Assembly (NCBI RefSeq): GCF_900114325.1
Contig: NZ_FOSR01000007.1
Location: 62,001-126,000 of the forward strand
Direction: 5' to 3'
Source: Rhodanobacter glycinis
Lineage (GTDB): Bacteria > Pseudomonadota > Gammaproteobacteria > Xanthomonadales > Rhodanobacteraceae
Length of the DNA stretch: 64,000 bases
Shown one piece after another: positions 30,825-41,887 of this stretch. Under the pieces are notes generated by a model that ran no database searches, was not told where the DNA came from, and worked only from the letters and a program-made list of their open reading frames with translations. Position 1 is the stretch's first letter; each line of letters opens with the position of its first letter. The position numbers and the translations under genes were made by a program.

Positions 30825-31350
30825 TCACCGCCCCCGTTCCGCCTTGTGCCGGCCGGGCCGAGGCAAATGCCACGATGTCGTCGCGTCGGCGCAGCAGGCG
30901 GTCGGTGAGGGCTTTGAGTACCGGGCCGGCGGCTTTCGAGCGCAATCCCTTGCCGTGCACGATGCGCACGCAATGCAGGTCGTGCTGGCGTGCCTCGGCC
31001 AGGAAGGCGACGATGCTGGCTTGGGCTGCGGCGGCATTCATGTGGTGCAGGTCCAGTTCGTCCTGCACGCTGAACTGGCCGCGTTTGAGTCGGCGCAGCA
31101 GGTGGGGTGGATAGCCGTCGCGCAGATAGCTGAGCTCTTCGCCCACTTCCATCGAGGCGGGGTCGAAAGCCATGTCCAGCAGCTCGCCGGACACGGCGGC
31201 CTCGTCCGCCTCGAACATGCGCGGGTGCGGCAGCGGTTTCGGCAGGCTCGGCGGCAGCGGTACCGGATCGATCCGGCGCACCTCGCCGATCGCTTCGCGG
31301 AACAGGCGCGCGTCGTCGTCGCTGATCGTGGCGGGAGCTCGGCGTTTCAT
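30805..31350 (-). CDS. Smr domain protein
   Basis: A 181-residue protein with an unstructured, proline-rich N-terminus and a C-terminal Smr (MutS2-type) domain. DLHHMN at about 100 and VRIVHGKGLRSKAAG at about 128-142 are the family motifs. Stand-alone Smr proteins such as SmrA and SmrB are endonucleases; SmrB cleaves mRNA between collided ribosomes in E. coli. Whether this is the SmrB or SmrA orthologue is not decided. Its last codons and stop form part of the sixth hairpin of the adjacent array. Confidence 0.9.
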   Translation of the reverse strand: MKRRAPATISDDDARLFREAIGEVRRIDPVPLPPSLPKPLPHPRMFEADEAAVSGELLDMAFDPASMEVGEELSYLRDGYPPHLLRRLKRGQFSVQDELDLHHMNAAAAQASIVAFLAEARQHDLHCVRIVHGKGLRSKAAGPVLKALTDRLLRRRDDIVAFASARPAQGGTGAVIVLLRH

Positions 31351-31519
31351 GCAGCCATGCTAACCAAAGTCGCGGGCCGTGGTGCGATTGCCGCGGGCGA
31401 CCCGACGCGGGGCGGCCCGGCGCGGCAAATCATGGACTCGGGCAGTATCCGGCCACGCGAAAATCGCTGGATGGCGGTTGCCGGGGCGTGGCATGCGCGG
31501 GCGGATGTCGTGAAACCGC

Positions 31520-31549
31520 TTGACCGCTCCGGTAGACTCGGGGGATATC
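31520..31549 (+). promoter_or_regulatory. Putative surE promoter
   Basis: TTGACC (31520-31525) and GATATC (31544-31549) with an 18-bp spacer, about 57 bp before the surE start. The other 200 bp between the Smr gene and surE show nothing clear. Confidence 0.35.
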
Positions 31550-31606
31550 GAAGGTGCGTGCGCCGCCATGCCGGCTGCATGCTGTTGAAGCTCTTTACGG
31601 ATGATC

Positions 31607-32395
31607 ATGCGAGTTCTCGTAAGCAACGACGACGGCGTGGATGCGATCGGCATCCGCGTGCTCGCCGATCGCCTCGGTGCGGTTGGCAAGGTAACGGTAG
31701 TGGCACCCGACCGGGATCGTTCCGGCGCCAGCAATTCCCTGACGCTGGACGTGCCGATCCGGGCAACGCGCATGGACGACGGCCGCTACCGCGTCGCCGG
31801 CACCCCGACCGACTGCGTGCACCTGGCGCTGTCCGGATTGCTCGACGAGGAGCCGGAGATCGTGGTCTCCGGCATCAACAATTCCGCCAACCTCGGCGAT
31901 GACGTGATCTATTCGGGCACCGTCTCGGCGGCGATGGAAGGCCGTTTCCTCGGCCTGCCGGCCATCGCGGTGTCGCTGGTCAGCCATGATCACAAGGGCG
32001 AACATTACGACTCGGCGGCACAGGCGGTGTTGCTGCTGATGCGGCGACTGCTGGTCGACCCGCTGCCGGCCGACACCATTCTCAACGTCAATGTGCCCGA
32101 CCTCCCGTGGAGCGAAATCCACGGTTTCGAAGTGACCCGGCTGGGACGCCGGCATCGTTCCGCGCCCTGCATCGAGCAGACCGATCCCCGCGGGCGACAG
32201 GTCTGGTGGATCGGGCCGGCCGGGGATATCGACGACGCCGGTCCCGGCACGGACTTCAATGCCGTGCGACGGGGTTTCGTATCGGTCACGCCGATCCATG
32301 TCGATCTCACCCGCTTCCAGGCGCTGGACAAGGTCAGCAGCTGGATGGAATCGCTCACCGACAACATGGCCGATGCCGGCCACAAGGCGGCTTGA
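31607..32395 (+). CDS. surE: 5'/3'-nucleotidase SurE
   Basis: A 262-residue metal-dependent phosphatase of nucleoside monophosphates and short polyphosphates, tied to stationary-phase survival. The N-terminal SNDDG carries the metal Asp pair at residues 8-9, and [22 protein letters not shown] holds the Asn ligand. [10 protein letters not shown] at 31607 is the family start; ATG 31601 would add two residues. It begins the surE-pcm-yqaA-nlpD run seen in many gammaproteobacteria. Confidence 0.95.
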   Translation: MRVLVSNDDGVDAIGIRVLADRLGAVGKVTVVAPDRDRSGASNSLTLDVPIRATRMDDGRYRVAGTPTDCVHLALSGLLDEEPEIVVSGINNSANLGDDVIYSGTVSAAMEGRFLGLPAIAVSLVSHDHKGEHYDSAAQAVLLLMRRLLVDPLPADTILNVNVPDLPWSEIHGFEVTRLGRRHRSAPCIEQTDPRGRQVWWIGPAGDIDDAGPGTDFNAVRRGFVSVTPIHVDLTRFQALDKVSSWMESLTDNMADAGHKAA

Positions 32396-32398
32396 GCG

Positions 32399-33097
32399 AT
32401 GAATGTCCATCCATTGCCCGCATCGGCCCTGAAAGGCGAGGGCATGACCTCGCAGCGCGCACGCGACCGGTTGGCCGCGCAGCTCAAGGAAAGCGGTATC
32501 CGCGATGCGCGCGTGATCGACGTGATCCGCAACACGCCGCGACACCATTTCATCGACCAGGCCTTGCACGCGCGCGCCTACGAGAACACCGCGCTGCCGA
32601 TCGGCCACGGCCAGACCATTTCGCAGCCGTGGGTGGTCGCGCGGATGACCGAGGCGCTGCTCGAACACTTCGACCTGCGCGGCGAGGCGCCGCCGCAGAA
32701 GGTGCTGGAGATCGGTACCGGCTCGGGTTACCAGGCGGTGGTGCTGGCCGCACTGGTCGGGCAGCTCTACACGGTCGAACGCATCGAGGAACTGCTGCGC
32801 CAGGCGCGCCGGCGCTTCCGCCAGCTAGGCCTGACCAACATCCGCTCGCGTTATGACGATGGCAAGCTGGGCTGGGCCGATGAGGCGCCATTCGATGCGA
32901 TCATCCTCACCGCGGCGGGCGATGCGATCCCCGCGGCCTTGCTGGACCAGCTCAGCCCCACCGGCGTGCTGGTGGCGCCGGTCGGTTCGCCCAGCAGCCA
33001 GGTGCTGTTGCGCATGCGCGGCGACGGGCAGGGCGATTTCGTGCAGGAAGAACTCGGGGCGGTGAGTTTCGTGCCGCTGCTTGGCGGCATCGGCTGA
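32399..33097 (+). CDS. pcm: Protein-L-isoaspartate O-methyltransferase
   Basis: A 232-residue SAM-dependent enzyme that starts repair of isoaspartyl residues. The SAM site [12 protein letters not shown] and the family [12 protein letters not shown] block are intact. The start is 3 nt past surE; ATG 32444 ([10 protein letters not shown]) is an alternative closer to the usual length. The stop overlaps the yqaA ATG by one base (TGATG). Confidence 0.95.
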   Translation: MNVHPLPASALKGEGMTSQRARDRLAAQLKESGIRDARVIDVIRNTPRHHFIDQALHARAYENTALPIGHGQTISQPWVVARMTEALLEHFDLRGEAPPQKVLEIGTGSGYQAVVLAALVGQLYTVERIEELLRQARRRFRQLGLTNIRSRYDDGKLGWADEAPFDAIILTAAGDAIPAALLDQLSPTGVLVAPVGSPSSQVLLRMRGDGQGDFVQEELGAVSFVPLLGGIG

Positions 33098-33705
33098 TGC
33101 GGCTGTTCGGCAACCTGTATGCGCGCGCATTGAATTGGGCGCGCGACCCGCGTGCGGTCTATTACCTGTGCGGCCTGAGCTTCGTCGAAGCCTTCATTTT
33201 CCCGATCATGCCGGAAGTGATGCTGGCGCCGATGATGCTGGGCAAGCGGCACCGGGCGTTCTTCTACGCCAACATCAGCCTGCTGTTTTCGCTGCTCGGT
33301 TCACTGGTCGGATACGCACTGGGGCACTGGGCGTTCCATGCGCTGAGTCCGGTGCTTGAGGCGCTGCATGTGCTGGCACCGATCGAGCAGGGCGTGGAAC
33401 AACTGCGCACGCAAATGAACCAGCACTGGCTGGGCCTGCTGCTGGTGTTGTTCCTTGCCGCCTTGCAGCCCGTGGTGCCGATGAAGTTCGTGACCTGGGC
33501 ATCGGGCATCGTCGGCGTGCCGATCCTGCCGTTCCTGGTCTGCGTGGCGCTGGGGCGCGGCAAGCGGGTATGGCTGCTGGCCTTGCTGATCCGCTGGTTT
33601 GGCGAGCGCGCCGAGCGCATGCTGCACAAACATATCGAGACGATCGGCTGGGCCGCGCTGGCGATCCTGGCTGGGTTGGCCATCTGGTGGTTCGGCTTGC
33701 GATGA
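33097..33705 (+). CDS. YqaA/DedA-like membrane protein
   Basis: A 202-residue protein with four to five membrane segments of the VTT/SNARE-associated (DedA-like) group. SFVEAFIFPIMPEVMLAPMMLG and the later VVPMKFVTWASGIVG resemble the re-entrant loops of that fold. DedA homologues are lipid scramblases or flippases; the role of the YqaA branch is unknown. Its place between pcm and nlpD is conserved in Xanthomonadales. Confidence 0.85.
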   Translation: MRLFGNLYARALNWARDPRAVYYLCGLSFVEAFIFPIMPEVMLAPMMLGKRHRAFFYANISLLFSLLGSLVGYALGHWAFHALSPVLEALHVLAPIEQGVEQLRTQMNQHWLGLLLVLFLAALQPVVPMKFVTWASGIVGVPILPFLVCVALGRGKRVWLLALLIRWFGERAERMLHKHIETIGWAALAILAGLAIWWFGLR

Positions 33706-33725
33706 AAACAGGAACGACCCCCGCT

Positions 33726-34655
33726 ATGCTGATACGCATGAATGGAATGACGCGATGGCTGATGGCTGCCGGCCTGATCTCGGCACTGGCGGCGTGCAGT
33801 ACGGTGGTGGTCGAGCCCGCACCCGGGGCACACACGTCTGCGCCGACGGCACAGGCGCGTGCCCACGACGGCACGTATCGGGTGAAGAAGGGCGATACGC
33901 TCTATTCCATCGCCTTCCGCAATGGCGTGGATTTCCGCAGCCTGGCCAGCTGGAACGGCATAGCCGCGCCTTACACGATCTGGCCGGGGCAAGTACTGCA
34001 CCTGTCGCCGGGGCATGCCGTTGCATCTTCGGCGGCGGTGGCAGCGACGCATCCGGAACCGACGCATGCGGTTGCAGTGGCACCACATGCGGCTGCGCCG
34101 GTGTTCGAGCCGGTGGGTTCAACCGCGCCAGCCCATGTCGTGACGCCACCCGCGCCAACAAAGCTGCCAGCGCCTGCACACGTCGCCTCCACCACGGTTC
34201 CGGTGGCGGGCGAGCCGGTGCATGCCGTGCCGCCGCCGGCATCGACCGCGCCGGTCGTGTCCACCGGCGGCAGTCGTTCGGCCGGCGGCGTGGTCTGGCA
34301 TTGGCCCGTCTCGGGAGCGCTGCTGAAGCGTTTCCAGAGCAGCGATGCCATTCCCGGTATCGAGATTGCCGGCAAGGCGGGTGATCCGGTCCGTGCGGCC
34401 GCCGACGGCGTGGTGGTCTACAGCGGCAATGGCCTGGTCGGCTATGGCGAGCTGGTCATCATCAAGCACAACGACAGCTTCCTGTCGGCTTACGGGCACA
34501 ACCGCAAGCGGCTGGTGACCGAAGGACAGCACGTGAAGGCGGGGCAGGAGATTGCCGAGATGGGTTCCACCGGTGCTTCGCGCGACGAGCTGGAATTCCA
34601 GATCCGCAAGGATGGCAATCCGGTCGATCCGCTGGATTACCTGCCGTCGCGCTGA
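33726..34655 (+). CDS. nlpD: Murein hydrolase activator NlpD-type lipoprotein (LysM + degenerate M23)
   Basis: A 309-residue outer-membrane lipoprotein with lipobox LAAC, a LysM domain (YRVKKGDTLYSIAFRNG to IWPGQVLHLSP), an Ala/Pro/Val/His-rich linker of about 110 residues and a LytM/M23 domain. The zinc ligands are lost: GIEIAG stands where HxxxD is expected and ELEFQI where HLHFE is expected. Degenerate LytM factors such as NlpD and EnvC activate amidases at the septum, and that role is inferred here. ATG 33702, overlapping the yqaA stop, and ATG 33738 are other possible starts. Confidence 0.88.
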   Translation: MLIRMNGMTRWLMAAGLISALAACSTVVVEPAPGAHTSAPTAQARAHDGTYRVKKGDTLYSIAFRNGVDFRSLASWNGIAAPYTIWPGQVLHLSPGHAVASSAAVAATHPEPTHAVAVAPHAAAPVFEPVGSTAPAHVVTPPAPTKLPAPAHVASTTVPVAGEPVHAVPPPASTAPVVSTGGSRSAGGVVWHWPVSGALLKRFQSSDAIPGIEIAGKAGDPVRAAADGVVVYSGNGLVGYGELVIIKHNDSFLSAYGHNRKRLVTEGQHVKAGQEIAEMGSTGASRDELEFQIRKDGNPVDPLDYLPSR

Positions 34656-34668
34656 TGCGATCCGCGGT

Positions 34669-34695
34669 CAGGCCAGTCCATTGCGAACTGGCCTG
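34669..34695 (+). terminator. Hairpin after nlpD
   Basis: CAGGCCAGT/ACTGGCCTG, a 9-bp perfect stem with a 9-nt loop, between the convergent nlpD and Mth938-like genes. No T-run, so termination is uncertain. Confidence 0.5.
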
Positions 34696-34711
34696 CGGTT
34701 GATTGCGCCGA

Positions 34712-35089
34712 TCAGGCTGCCGGCAGGATGAAGGCGGCCACGACGTGCCGCCCTTCGCCGGCAAGCAGGTCGTAGGTGCGCGCGGCGGCCGCGTTGTCCA
34801 TCACTTCGATGCCGATGCCCTTGCGCAGGAAGCCGGCCATGAACGCTGGCGCCGGAAATACCTGGCGGGTTCCGGTGCCCAACAGTACCAGCTCCGGCTG
34901 CAGTTCAAGGATGACATCGATGTGCGCGGCGTCGAGTGTGCTGGCGTCGGTGACCGGCCAGCCCTCGATCGCGCGATCCGGCGTCAGCAGAAAGCTGCGT
35001 TCCAGTTCGCGGTCGACCACGGTGACGCTGCGCTCGCTCACGCGGCGCACATGGAGATAGTCGCCGTTGTGTTCGAGCGAGAGATCCAT
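34712..35089 (-). CDS. Mth938-like domain protein (Xcc1710 family)
   Basis: A 125-residue protein of the Mth938/DUF498 family. The typical sequence [23 protein letters not shown] to [19 protein letters not shown] is followed by a variable C-terminus. Relatives include the mitochondrial complex I assembly factor NDUFAF3, but the bacterial role is not established. GAAGG seven bases before ATG 35089 sets the start. It follows yhbY by 10 bp on the same strand. Confidence 0.85.
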   Translation of the reverse strand: MDLSLEHNGDYLHVRRVSERSVTVVDRELERSFLLTPDRAIEGWPVTDASTLDAAHIDVILELQPELVLLGTGTRQVFPAPAFMAGFLRKGIGIEVMDNAAAARTYDLLAGEGRHVVAAFILPAA

Positions 35090-35099
35090 GGCGCGGCCT

Positions 35100-35396
35100 T
35101 CAGCGTGGCAGGGCGAGCTTCGGCTCGTCCTCGTTGCGGCGGAACAGCACCACCACGTGGCCGATCTGCTGCACGTTCTCGGCGCCGGTGCCGCCGGCAA
35201 GGAAGTCGATCTGGGCGTCGCGTTCGGCCTTGTCGCCGCCGGACAGCTTCACCTTGACCAGTTCGTGATGGCTCAGCGCACCGTCCAGCTCCTTGAGCAC
35301 GGCGTCCGTGGCGCCCTTGGCACCCAGCAGGATGACCGGGTTCAGGTCGTGGGCGAGGCTGCGCAGGTAACGGCGCTGCGAGGGGGAAAGGGCCAT
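35100..35396 (-). CDS. yhbY: YhbY-type ribosome assembly RNA-binding protein (CRM domain)
   Basis: A 98-residue single CRM domain. [36 protein letters not shown] and the C-terminal [11 protein letters not shown] are the family pattern. YhbY associates with pre-50S ribosomal subunits. It diverges from rlmE, another 50S-maturation gene, across an 84-bp intergenic region, an arrangement shared with E. coli. Confidence 0.92.
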   Translation of the reverse strand: MALSPSQRRYLRSLAHDLNPVILLGAKGATDAVLKELDGALSHHELVKVKLSGGDKAERDAQIDFLAGGTGAENVQQIGHVVVLFRRNEDEPKLALPR

Positions 35397-35480
35397 GCGT
35401 TCAGTCTCGGATTCGCGGTCAGGGGACGGCAAAGGGTATCATGCAGACCTCATTCCCCCTATCTGTGGCCGTTGCCGACC

Positions 35481-36127
35481 ATGTCTCGCAGCAAAAGCAG
35501 TTCCCGCTGGCTGCGGGAGCACTTCGATGATGTCTACGTAAAGAAGGCGCAGGCCGACGGCCTGCGTTCGCGCGCCGTATTCAAGCTGGAGGAGCTGATC
35601 GAGCGCGATCGCCTGCTCAAGCCCGGCATGCGCGTGGTGGACCTCGGCGCGGCTCCCGGTGGCTGGTCGCAGCTGGTGCGCCAGCGGCTGGGCGACACCG
35701 GTACCGTGGTGGCGCTGGATATCCTGCCGATGCAGGGGATTGGCGGGGTGGACTTCCTGCAGGGCGATTTCCGTGAAGAAAGCGTGCTGCACGAGCTGGA
35801 AGCCCGGCTGGACGGCCAGAAGCTGGATCTTGTGCTGTCGGACATGGCCCCCAATATGAGTGGTGTGGCCCTGGCCGACCAGATCCGGGCGATGGACCTG
35901 GCCGAGCTGGCGCTCGATTTTTCCCGGCACTGGCTGAAGCCGGGCGGCGCGTTCCTGATCAAGCTTTTCCAGGGCGCCGGCTTCGATGATTACTTGCGCA
36001 GCTTGCGCGCGGACTTCACGCGCGTGACCATGCGTAAACCCAAGGCCTCGCGCGCACGTTCGCGTGAGGTATATGCGCTTGCCACGGGGCGAAAGGCCAC
36101 GGGCGGGCAAAACGGCGAGAACCGCGC

Positions 36128-36131
<4 letters not shown>
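35481..36131 (+). CDS. rlmE: 23S rRNA (uridine-2552-2'-O)-methyltransferase
   Basis: A 216-residue RrmJ/FtsJ-type methyltransferase that methylates U2552 late in 50S assembly. The SAM motif is [11 protein letters not shown]. The K-D-K-E catalytic set is visible as an N-terminal Lys in SRAVFKLEE, Asp in LSDMAPN, Lys in LIKLFQG and Glu in REVYALA. It overlaps ftsH by 4 nt, as in E. coli rlmE-ftsH. Confidence 0.95.
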
Positions 36132-38071
<1,940 letters not shown>

Positions 38072-38104
38072 GTCGCCATTCCCGGCGACTTGATCGGGGG
38101 CATC

Positions 38105-38148
38105 AAAAAAGCCGAAGGGCCGCTTGCGAGAGCGGCCCTTCGGCTTTT
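38105..38148. terminator. Bidirectional terminator between ftsH and the arsC-like gene
   Basis: A perfect 18-bp stem AAAAGCCGAAGGGCCGCT/AGCGGCCCTTCGGCTTTT with a 6-nt loop, flanked by A on the left and T on the right. It works for ftsH (plus) and for the rluB/arsC transcript (minus). Confidence 0.92.
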
Positions 38149-38210
38149 CGGTGTTGGCATCGCTTGGGCTGTCAGGCGCGGTGGGCTTCCATCAGCCGTT
38201 GACGCATGGC

Positions 38211-38555
38211 TCAGAGGATCGCCAGCACGGCCTCGGGTGGACGGCCGATCGCGGCCTTGCCGTGGGCGACCACGATGGGGCGCTCAATCAGCTTTGGATG
38301 CGTGGTCATGGCCTGGACGAGGGCGTCGTCGTCGAGCTCGGGATTATCCAGTCCGAGCGTCTTGTAGTCGTCCTCGCCAGTGCGCAGCAGCTTCCGTGCG
38401 GGCATCCCCAGCAGGCCGAGCAGGGTTTTCAGCTCGGCGGCGCTGGGTGGGGTGTCGAGGTAGTTGACGACCTCGAGCGGCTCACCCCGCTGCTCCAGCA
38501 ACGCCAGCGTGGCGCGCGACTTGGAGCAGCGGTTGTTGTGGTAGATGCGGATCAT
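38211..38555 (-). CDS. ArsC/YfgD-family arsenate reductase-like protein
   Basis: A 114-residue protein of the glutaredoxin-coupled ArsC family with the catalytic Cys10 in NNRCSKSR and the later KLIERPIVV block. The context is not an ars operon: it follows rluB by 12 bp. It is therefore more likely the YfgD-type housekeeping relative than a resistance enzyme, and arsenate reduction is not proven. Confidence 0.88.
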   Translation of the reverse strand: MIRIYHNNRCSKSRATLALLEQRGEPLEVVNYLDTPPSAAELKTLLGLLGMPARKLLRTGEDDYKTLGLDNPELDDDALVQAMTTHPKLIERPIVVAHGKAAIGRPPEAVLAIL

Positions 38556-38567
38556 CGCGGCCTCGGC

Positions 38568-40001
38568 TTAACGGTTGCCGGAGCGGTTGCCGCCACGACC
38601 GCCGCCACCGCCGCCTTGCGGACGACCGCCAGGGCTCGACGGGCGCTTGCCACCACGGTTCTGCGGGCGGCCGCCGGCATTCTGGCCGGGGCGGTTGCCG
38701 CCGCCGTGGGCGCGAGGCTTGCCGCTGGTACCGCCGAAACCGGCGTACGGGCTGTTGCCCGCGCTGCGGTTGCCGGCGCCGGCCGGTTTGCCACCTGCGT
38801 TGCCGCGGTTGCCGGCGCCAGCCGGCCGGCCGCCTGCGTTGCCACGGTTGGCGCCTGGTCGGCCGGCACCCTCACGGCTTTCGCCGGCAAACCAGGTGCG
38901 CACCGACGGCAGCTCCTGGCCTGGTGCCACGCCGCGCTTGCCGCGGCCACGGCCGGCGCTTGGCGCCCGTTCGGGGCGAGCGACGTTGCCGTTCACTTCC
39001 TTGCCCGGTTTGCGCGGTTTCTGGCGGCCACGGGTGGGCTCTTCGCGAATCCGGTCGAATGCACGCAGCTCGCGGGCTTCGTCGTGATAGGCGCCACTCC
39101 AGGCCGCGGGTGCGCTGCCTTCGGGACGGTATTCGGTGATGTTGCGGTTGGCACGGCGCTGGTGCAGCACCGGGCTCAGCGTGAGCACCGGCTGCGGCGC
39201 GCCCAGGCCGCCGGCTTCGCGCAACTGCTTCACGGCGTCTTCGCCGAGGGTTTCGCAGTCGCCACGACGCAGCAAGCGCGGCAATTCGATGCCGCCGTAG
39301 CGGATGCGCTTGAGTCGACTGACCAGGTAACCCTGCGAATCCCACAGGCGGCGCACTTCGCGGTTGCGGCCCTCGCGAATCACCACGCGGAACCAGCTGT
39401 GGCTGCCGCCACGGCTGATCACGGCGATTTCGTCGAAGCGGGCAGGGCCGTCTTCCAGTTCCACGCCGGCCTTGAGCTTCTCGATGATCTCGTCGGGCAC
39501 TTCGCCGTGCACGCGGCACAGGTATTCGCGCTCCAGCCCGCTCTTGGGGTGCATCAGTGCGTTGGCCAGTTCACCGTCGGTGGTGAGCAGCAGCAGGCCG
39601 GTGGTATTGATGTCGAGACGGCCGACGGCGACCCAGCGCGCACCCTTCAGGCGCGGCAGCTGTTCGAAGACGGTGGGGCGGCCTTCGGGATCGTCGCGGG
39701 TGCTCATCACGCCTTCGGGCTTGTGATAGATCAGCACTTCGGCGTTGTCGCGGCTGTCGGTGGAAACGACGAATTGCTTGCCGTCCAGCACTACGCGGTC
39801 GCCGGCATGCACGCTGGCACCGGTGCCGGCAGGGCTGCCGTTGAGCTCGACTTCACCGGCCAGGATGCGCTGTTCCAGCATGCGGCGCGAGCCGAGGCCG
39901 GCATTGGCCAGCACCTTGTGCAGGCGCTCTTCCAGTGCGGCGATTTCTTCGGTGCGCGGTTCGCGCTTCAGGGTCAGAACGGATTTTTGCGGCGCAGTCA
40001 T
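38568..40001 (-). CDS. rluB: 23S rRNA pseudouridine(2605) synthase with a long Gly/Arg-rich tail
   Basis: A 477-residue RsuA/RluB-family enzyme. It has an S4 RNA-binding domain (about 25-85), then the catalytic domain with Asp130 in GRLDINTTGLLLL and the EGRNREVRRLW block. From about residue 300 a 175-residue basic low-complexity tail follows, rich in Gly, Arg, Asn and Pro, including the near-tandem repeat GNAGGRPAGAGNR/GNAGGKPAGAGNR and a final poly-Gly stretch. E. coli RluB is about 290 residues. The start overlaps the scpB stop by 4 nt. The tail may bind RNA, but this is inference. Confidence 0.92.
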   Translation of the reverse strand: MTAPQKSVLTLKREPRTEEIAALEERLHKVLANAGLGSRRMLEQRILAGEVELNGSPAGTGASVHAGDRVVLDGKQFVVSTDSRDNAEVLIYHKPEGVMSTRDDPEGRPTVFEQLPRLKGARWVAVGRLDINTTGLLLLTTDGELANALMHPKSGLEREYLCRVHGEVPDEIIEKLKAGVELEDGPARFDEIAVISRGGSHSWFRVVIREGRNREVRRLWDSQGYLVSRLKRIRYGGIELPRLLRRGDCETLGEDAVKQLREAGGLGAPQPVLTLSPVLHQRRANRNITEYRPEGSAPAAWSGAYHDEARELRAFDRIREEPTRGRQKPRKPGKEVNGNVARPERAPSAGRGRGKRGVAPGQELPSVRTWFAGESREGAGRPGANRGNAGGRPAGAGNRGNAGGKPAGAGNRSAGNSPYAGFGGTSGKPRAHGGGNRPGQNAGGRPQNRGGKRPSSPGGRPQGGGGGGRGGNRSGNR

Positions 40002-40921
40002 GCGCGGTACTCCTTGGTGTCTTGCTCGGCGTCGCCGTCGTCGGCGTCCGCGCGGTCCGCTGCCTCGGCGGCAGTGGCGATGGATGGATCGGCGTCCGTG
40101 GCATCCGCTTCGTGGGCGGCGGAAACGTCGGTGTCGGGAGCGGCCAGGGTGGTTTCGGCCGTGGAATCGGGATGGTCGACGCCGGTGTCGGGCGTGGCGT
40201 CGAGCGTGTTTTCGGAGCTGGCTTCGTCCATATCGATGGCGCTGGCGATAGCCGTGCTCTCGTCGATGGAAGCCGGGGTGGCCGCCTCGCCGTCAGTGGC
40301 TTCCCCGTCGGCGATTTCCTCGTCCGGGTCGATCGGCAGGTCCTTCACCACGCGAGCGGGCAACGGCTCGTCGTTGAAGCGGAGCTGGGGATCTTCCATG
40401 TCGCGGATTTCGGACAGTGGCGGCAGTTCGTCCAGTGATTTCAGGTTGAAGTAGTCGAGAAAGGCGCGGGTGGTGCCGAACAGCGCCGGTTTGCCGGGTA
40501 CGTCGCGATGGCCGACCACGCGGATCCATTCGCGTTCTTCCATCGTCTTGATGATGTTGGAGGAGACCACCACGCCACGAATCTGTTCGATCTCCGGGCG
40601 GGTGATCGGCTGGCGGTAGGCGATCAGCGCCAGCGTTTCGAGCAGGGCGCGCGAATAGCGGCTGGGACGCTCGGTCCACATCCGCGAGACCCACGGATGC
40701 ACATCCTGGCGGACCTGGTAGCGGAAGCCGGAAGCGACTTCCTTCAGCTCGACGCCGCGGCCCTGGCAGTCTTCTGCCAGCAGCTCCAGTGCGCGGGCGA
40801 TGTCGTCGCGGGCGACCTCGTCGTCTTCGACGAACAGGTCACCCAGATGCATCACCGTCAGCGGCTGGGTGGCGGCAAGCAGGGCTGCCTCGATAATCGG
40901 TTTGATTTGCTCGATCTGCAT
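39998..40921 (-). CDS. scpB: Segregation and condensation protein B with an acidic tail
   Basis: A 307-residue kleisin-associated winged-helix subunit of the SMC-ScpAB condensin. The conserved core runs to about residue 195 (ALLETLALIAYRQPITRPEIEQIRG, FGTTRAFLDYFNLKSLDELP). It is followed by about 110 residues of Asp/Glu/Ala/Thr-rich disordered tail, making it longer than typical ScpB. The gene lies between scpA and rluB, the common bacterial order. Confidence 0.93.
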   Translation of the reverse strand: MQIEQIKPIIEAALLAATQPLTVMHLGDLFVEDDEVARDDIARALELLAEDCQGRGVELKEVASGFRYQVRQDVHPWVSRMWTERPSRYSRALLETLALIAYRQPITRPEIEQIRGVVVSSNIIKTMEEREWIRVVGHRDVPGKPALFGTTRAFLDYFNLKSLDELPPLSEIRDMEDPQLRFNDEPLPARVVKDLPIDPDEEIADGEATDGEAATPASIDESTAIASAIDMDEASSENTLDATPDTGVDHPDSTAETTLAAPDTDVSAAHEADATDADPSIATAAEAADRADADDGDAEQDTKEYRA

Positions 40922-40972
40922 GGCCTGGTCTGGATGCGGATGTCCGATGGTGCGGTTGGTCGAAAGCCGGTG

Positions 40973-41887
40973 TTACTCGGCGGCGGATGCCGGAATGTCG
41001 GCCGTGTCTTCGTCGATGGGCTCGGCGGCTGTCTCGTGGGAGTCGGCCTTGGCCTTCACGTAGATCGGCGCAAGCGGTTCCTCCTGGACGATCTCGATCA
41101 GCATTTCCTTGGCCAGCTCCAGCATGGCCAGGAACGTGACCACCACGCCGAGGCGGCCTTCGCTGACGTCGAACAGCGTCTCGAAACGGCTGAACCCGAC
41201 ATGGTCCAGCCGGCTCAGCAGCTCACTCATGCGCTGGCGTACGCTGAGCACCTCGCGCTTGATGGCGTGGTGCCCGAACAATTCGGCGCGGCGCAATACA
41301 TCCTTCAGCGCCAGCAGCATTTCCTTCAGATCCAGCGGCGGCGGCACCTTGATGACGTTGCGCTCGCCGGTGTCGGCCTGGGCTACGGCCGTGTCGCGCT
41401 CCAGCCGGGGCAGGGCCTCGATGTCCTCGGCCGCCTTCTTGAAGCGTTCGTACTCCTGCAGGCGGCGTACCAGTTCGGCACGCGGATCCTCTTCGACACC
41501 TTCCTCGGCAGGCGGTCGCGGCAGCAACAGGCGCGACTTGATCTCGGCCAGGATCGCGGCCATCAGCAGGTATTCCGCCGCCAGCTCCAATCGCATCACA
41601 TCGCGCATCAGCTCGATGTAGGTCATGTACTGCCGGGTGATCTCGGCAACCGGGATGTCCAGGATGTCCAGATTCTGCCGGCGAATCAGGTAAAGCAAAA
41701 GATCCAGCGGTCCCTCGAACGCTTCCAGGATGACTTCCAGGGCATCCGGCGGAATGTACAGGTCCTGCGGCATCTGCAGGATCGGTTCGCCACGCACGAT
41801 CGCCAGCGGCATTTCCTGCTGCTGCGGGACCGGCGCGAAGGCGCCTTGGACTGGTTCAACCGGCTGAGACTCTGGCTCAGTACTCAT
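40973..41887 (-). CDS. scpA: Segregation and condensation protein A
   Basis: The 304-residue kleisin subunit of bacterial condensin, with the family blocks FEGPLDLLLYLIRRQNLDILDIPVAEI and EYLLMAAILAEIKSRLLLPR. ATG 41887 (MSTEPESQ) is the chosen start, but no ribosome binding site precedes it. It overlaps by one base the stop of a short upstream open frame, so coupling or a leaderless message is possible. scpB starts 51 bp after its stop. Confidence 0.93.
   Translation of the reverse strand: MSTEPESQPVEPVQGAFAPVPQQQEMPLAIVRGEPILQMPQDLYIPPDALEVILEAFEGPLDLLLYLIRRQNLDILDIPVAEITRQYMTYIELMRDVMRLELAAEYLLMAAILAEIKSRLLLPRPPAEEGVEEDPRAELVRRLQEYERFKKAAEDIEALPRLERDTAVAQADTGERNVIKVPPPLDLKEMLLALKDVLRRAELFGHHAIKREVLSVRQRMSELLSRLDHVGFSRFETLFDVSEGRLGVVVTFLAMLELAKEMLIEIVQEEPLAPIYVKAKADSHETAAEPIDEDTADIPASAAE

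Noticed and set aside
38211-38555. Arsenic resistance locus
   Set aside because: Only an ArsC/YfgD-like protein is present; there is no arsR, arsB or acr3, and the gene sits in an rRNA-modification and condensin operon.
38750-38880. CRISPR-like repeats
   Set aside because: The short repeated units are in frame within the coding sequence of the RluB tail and lack spacer structure.
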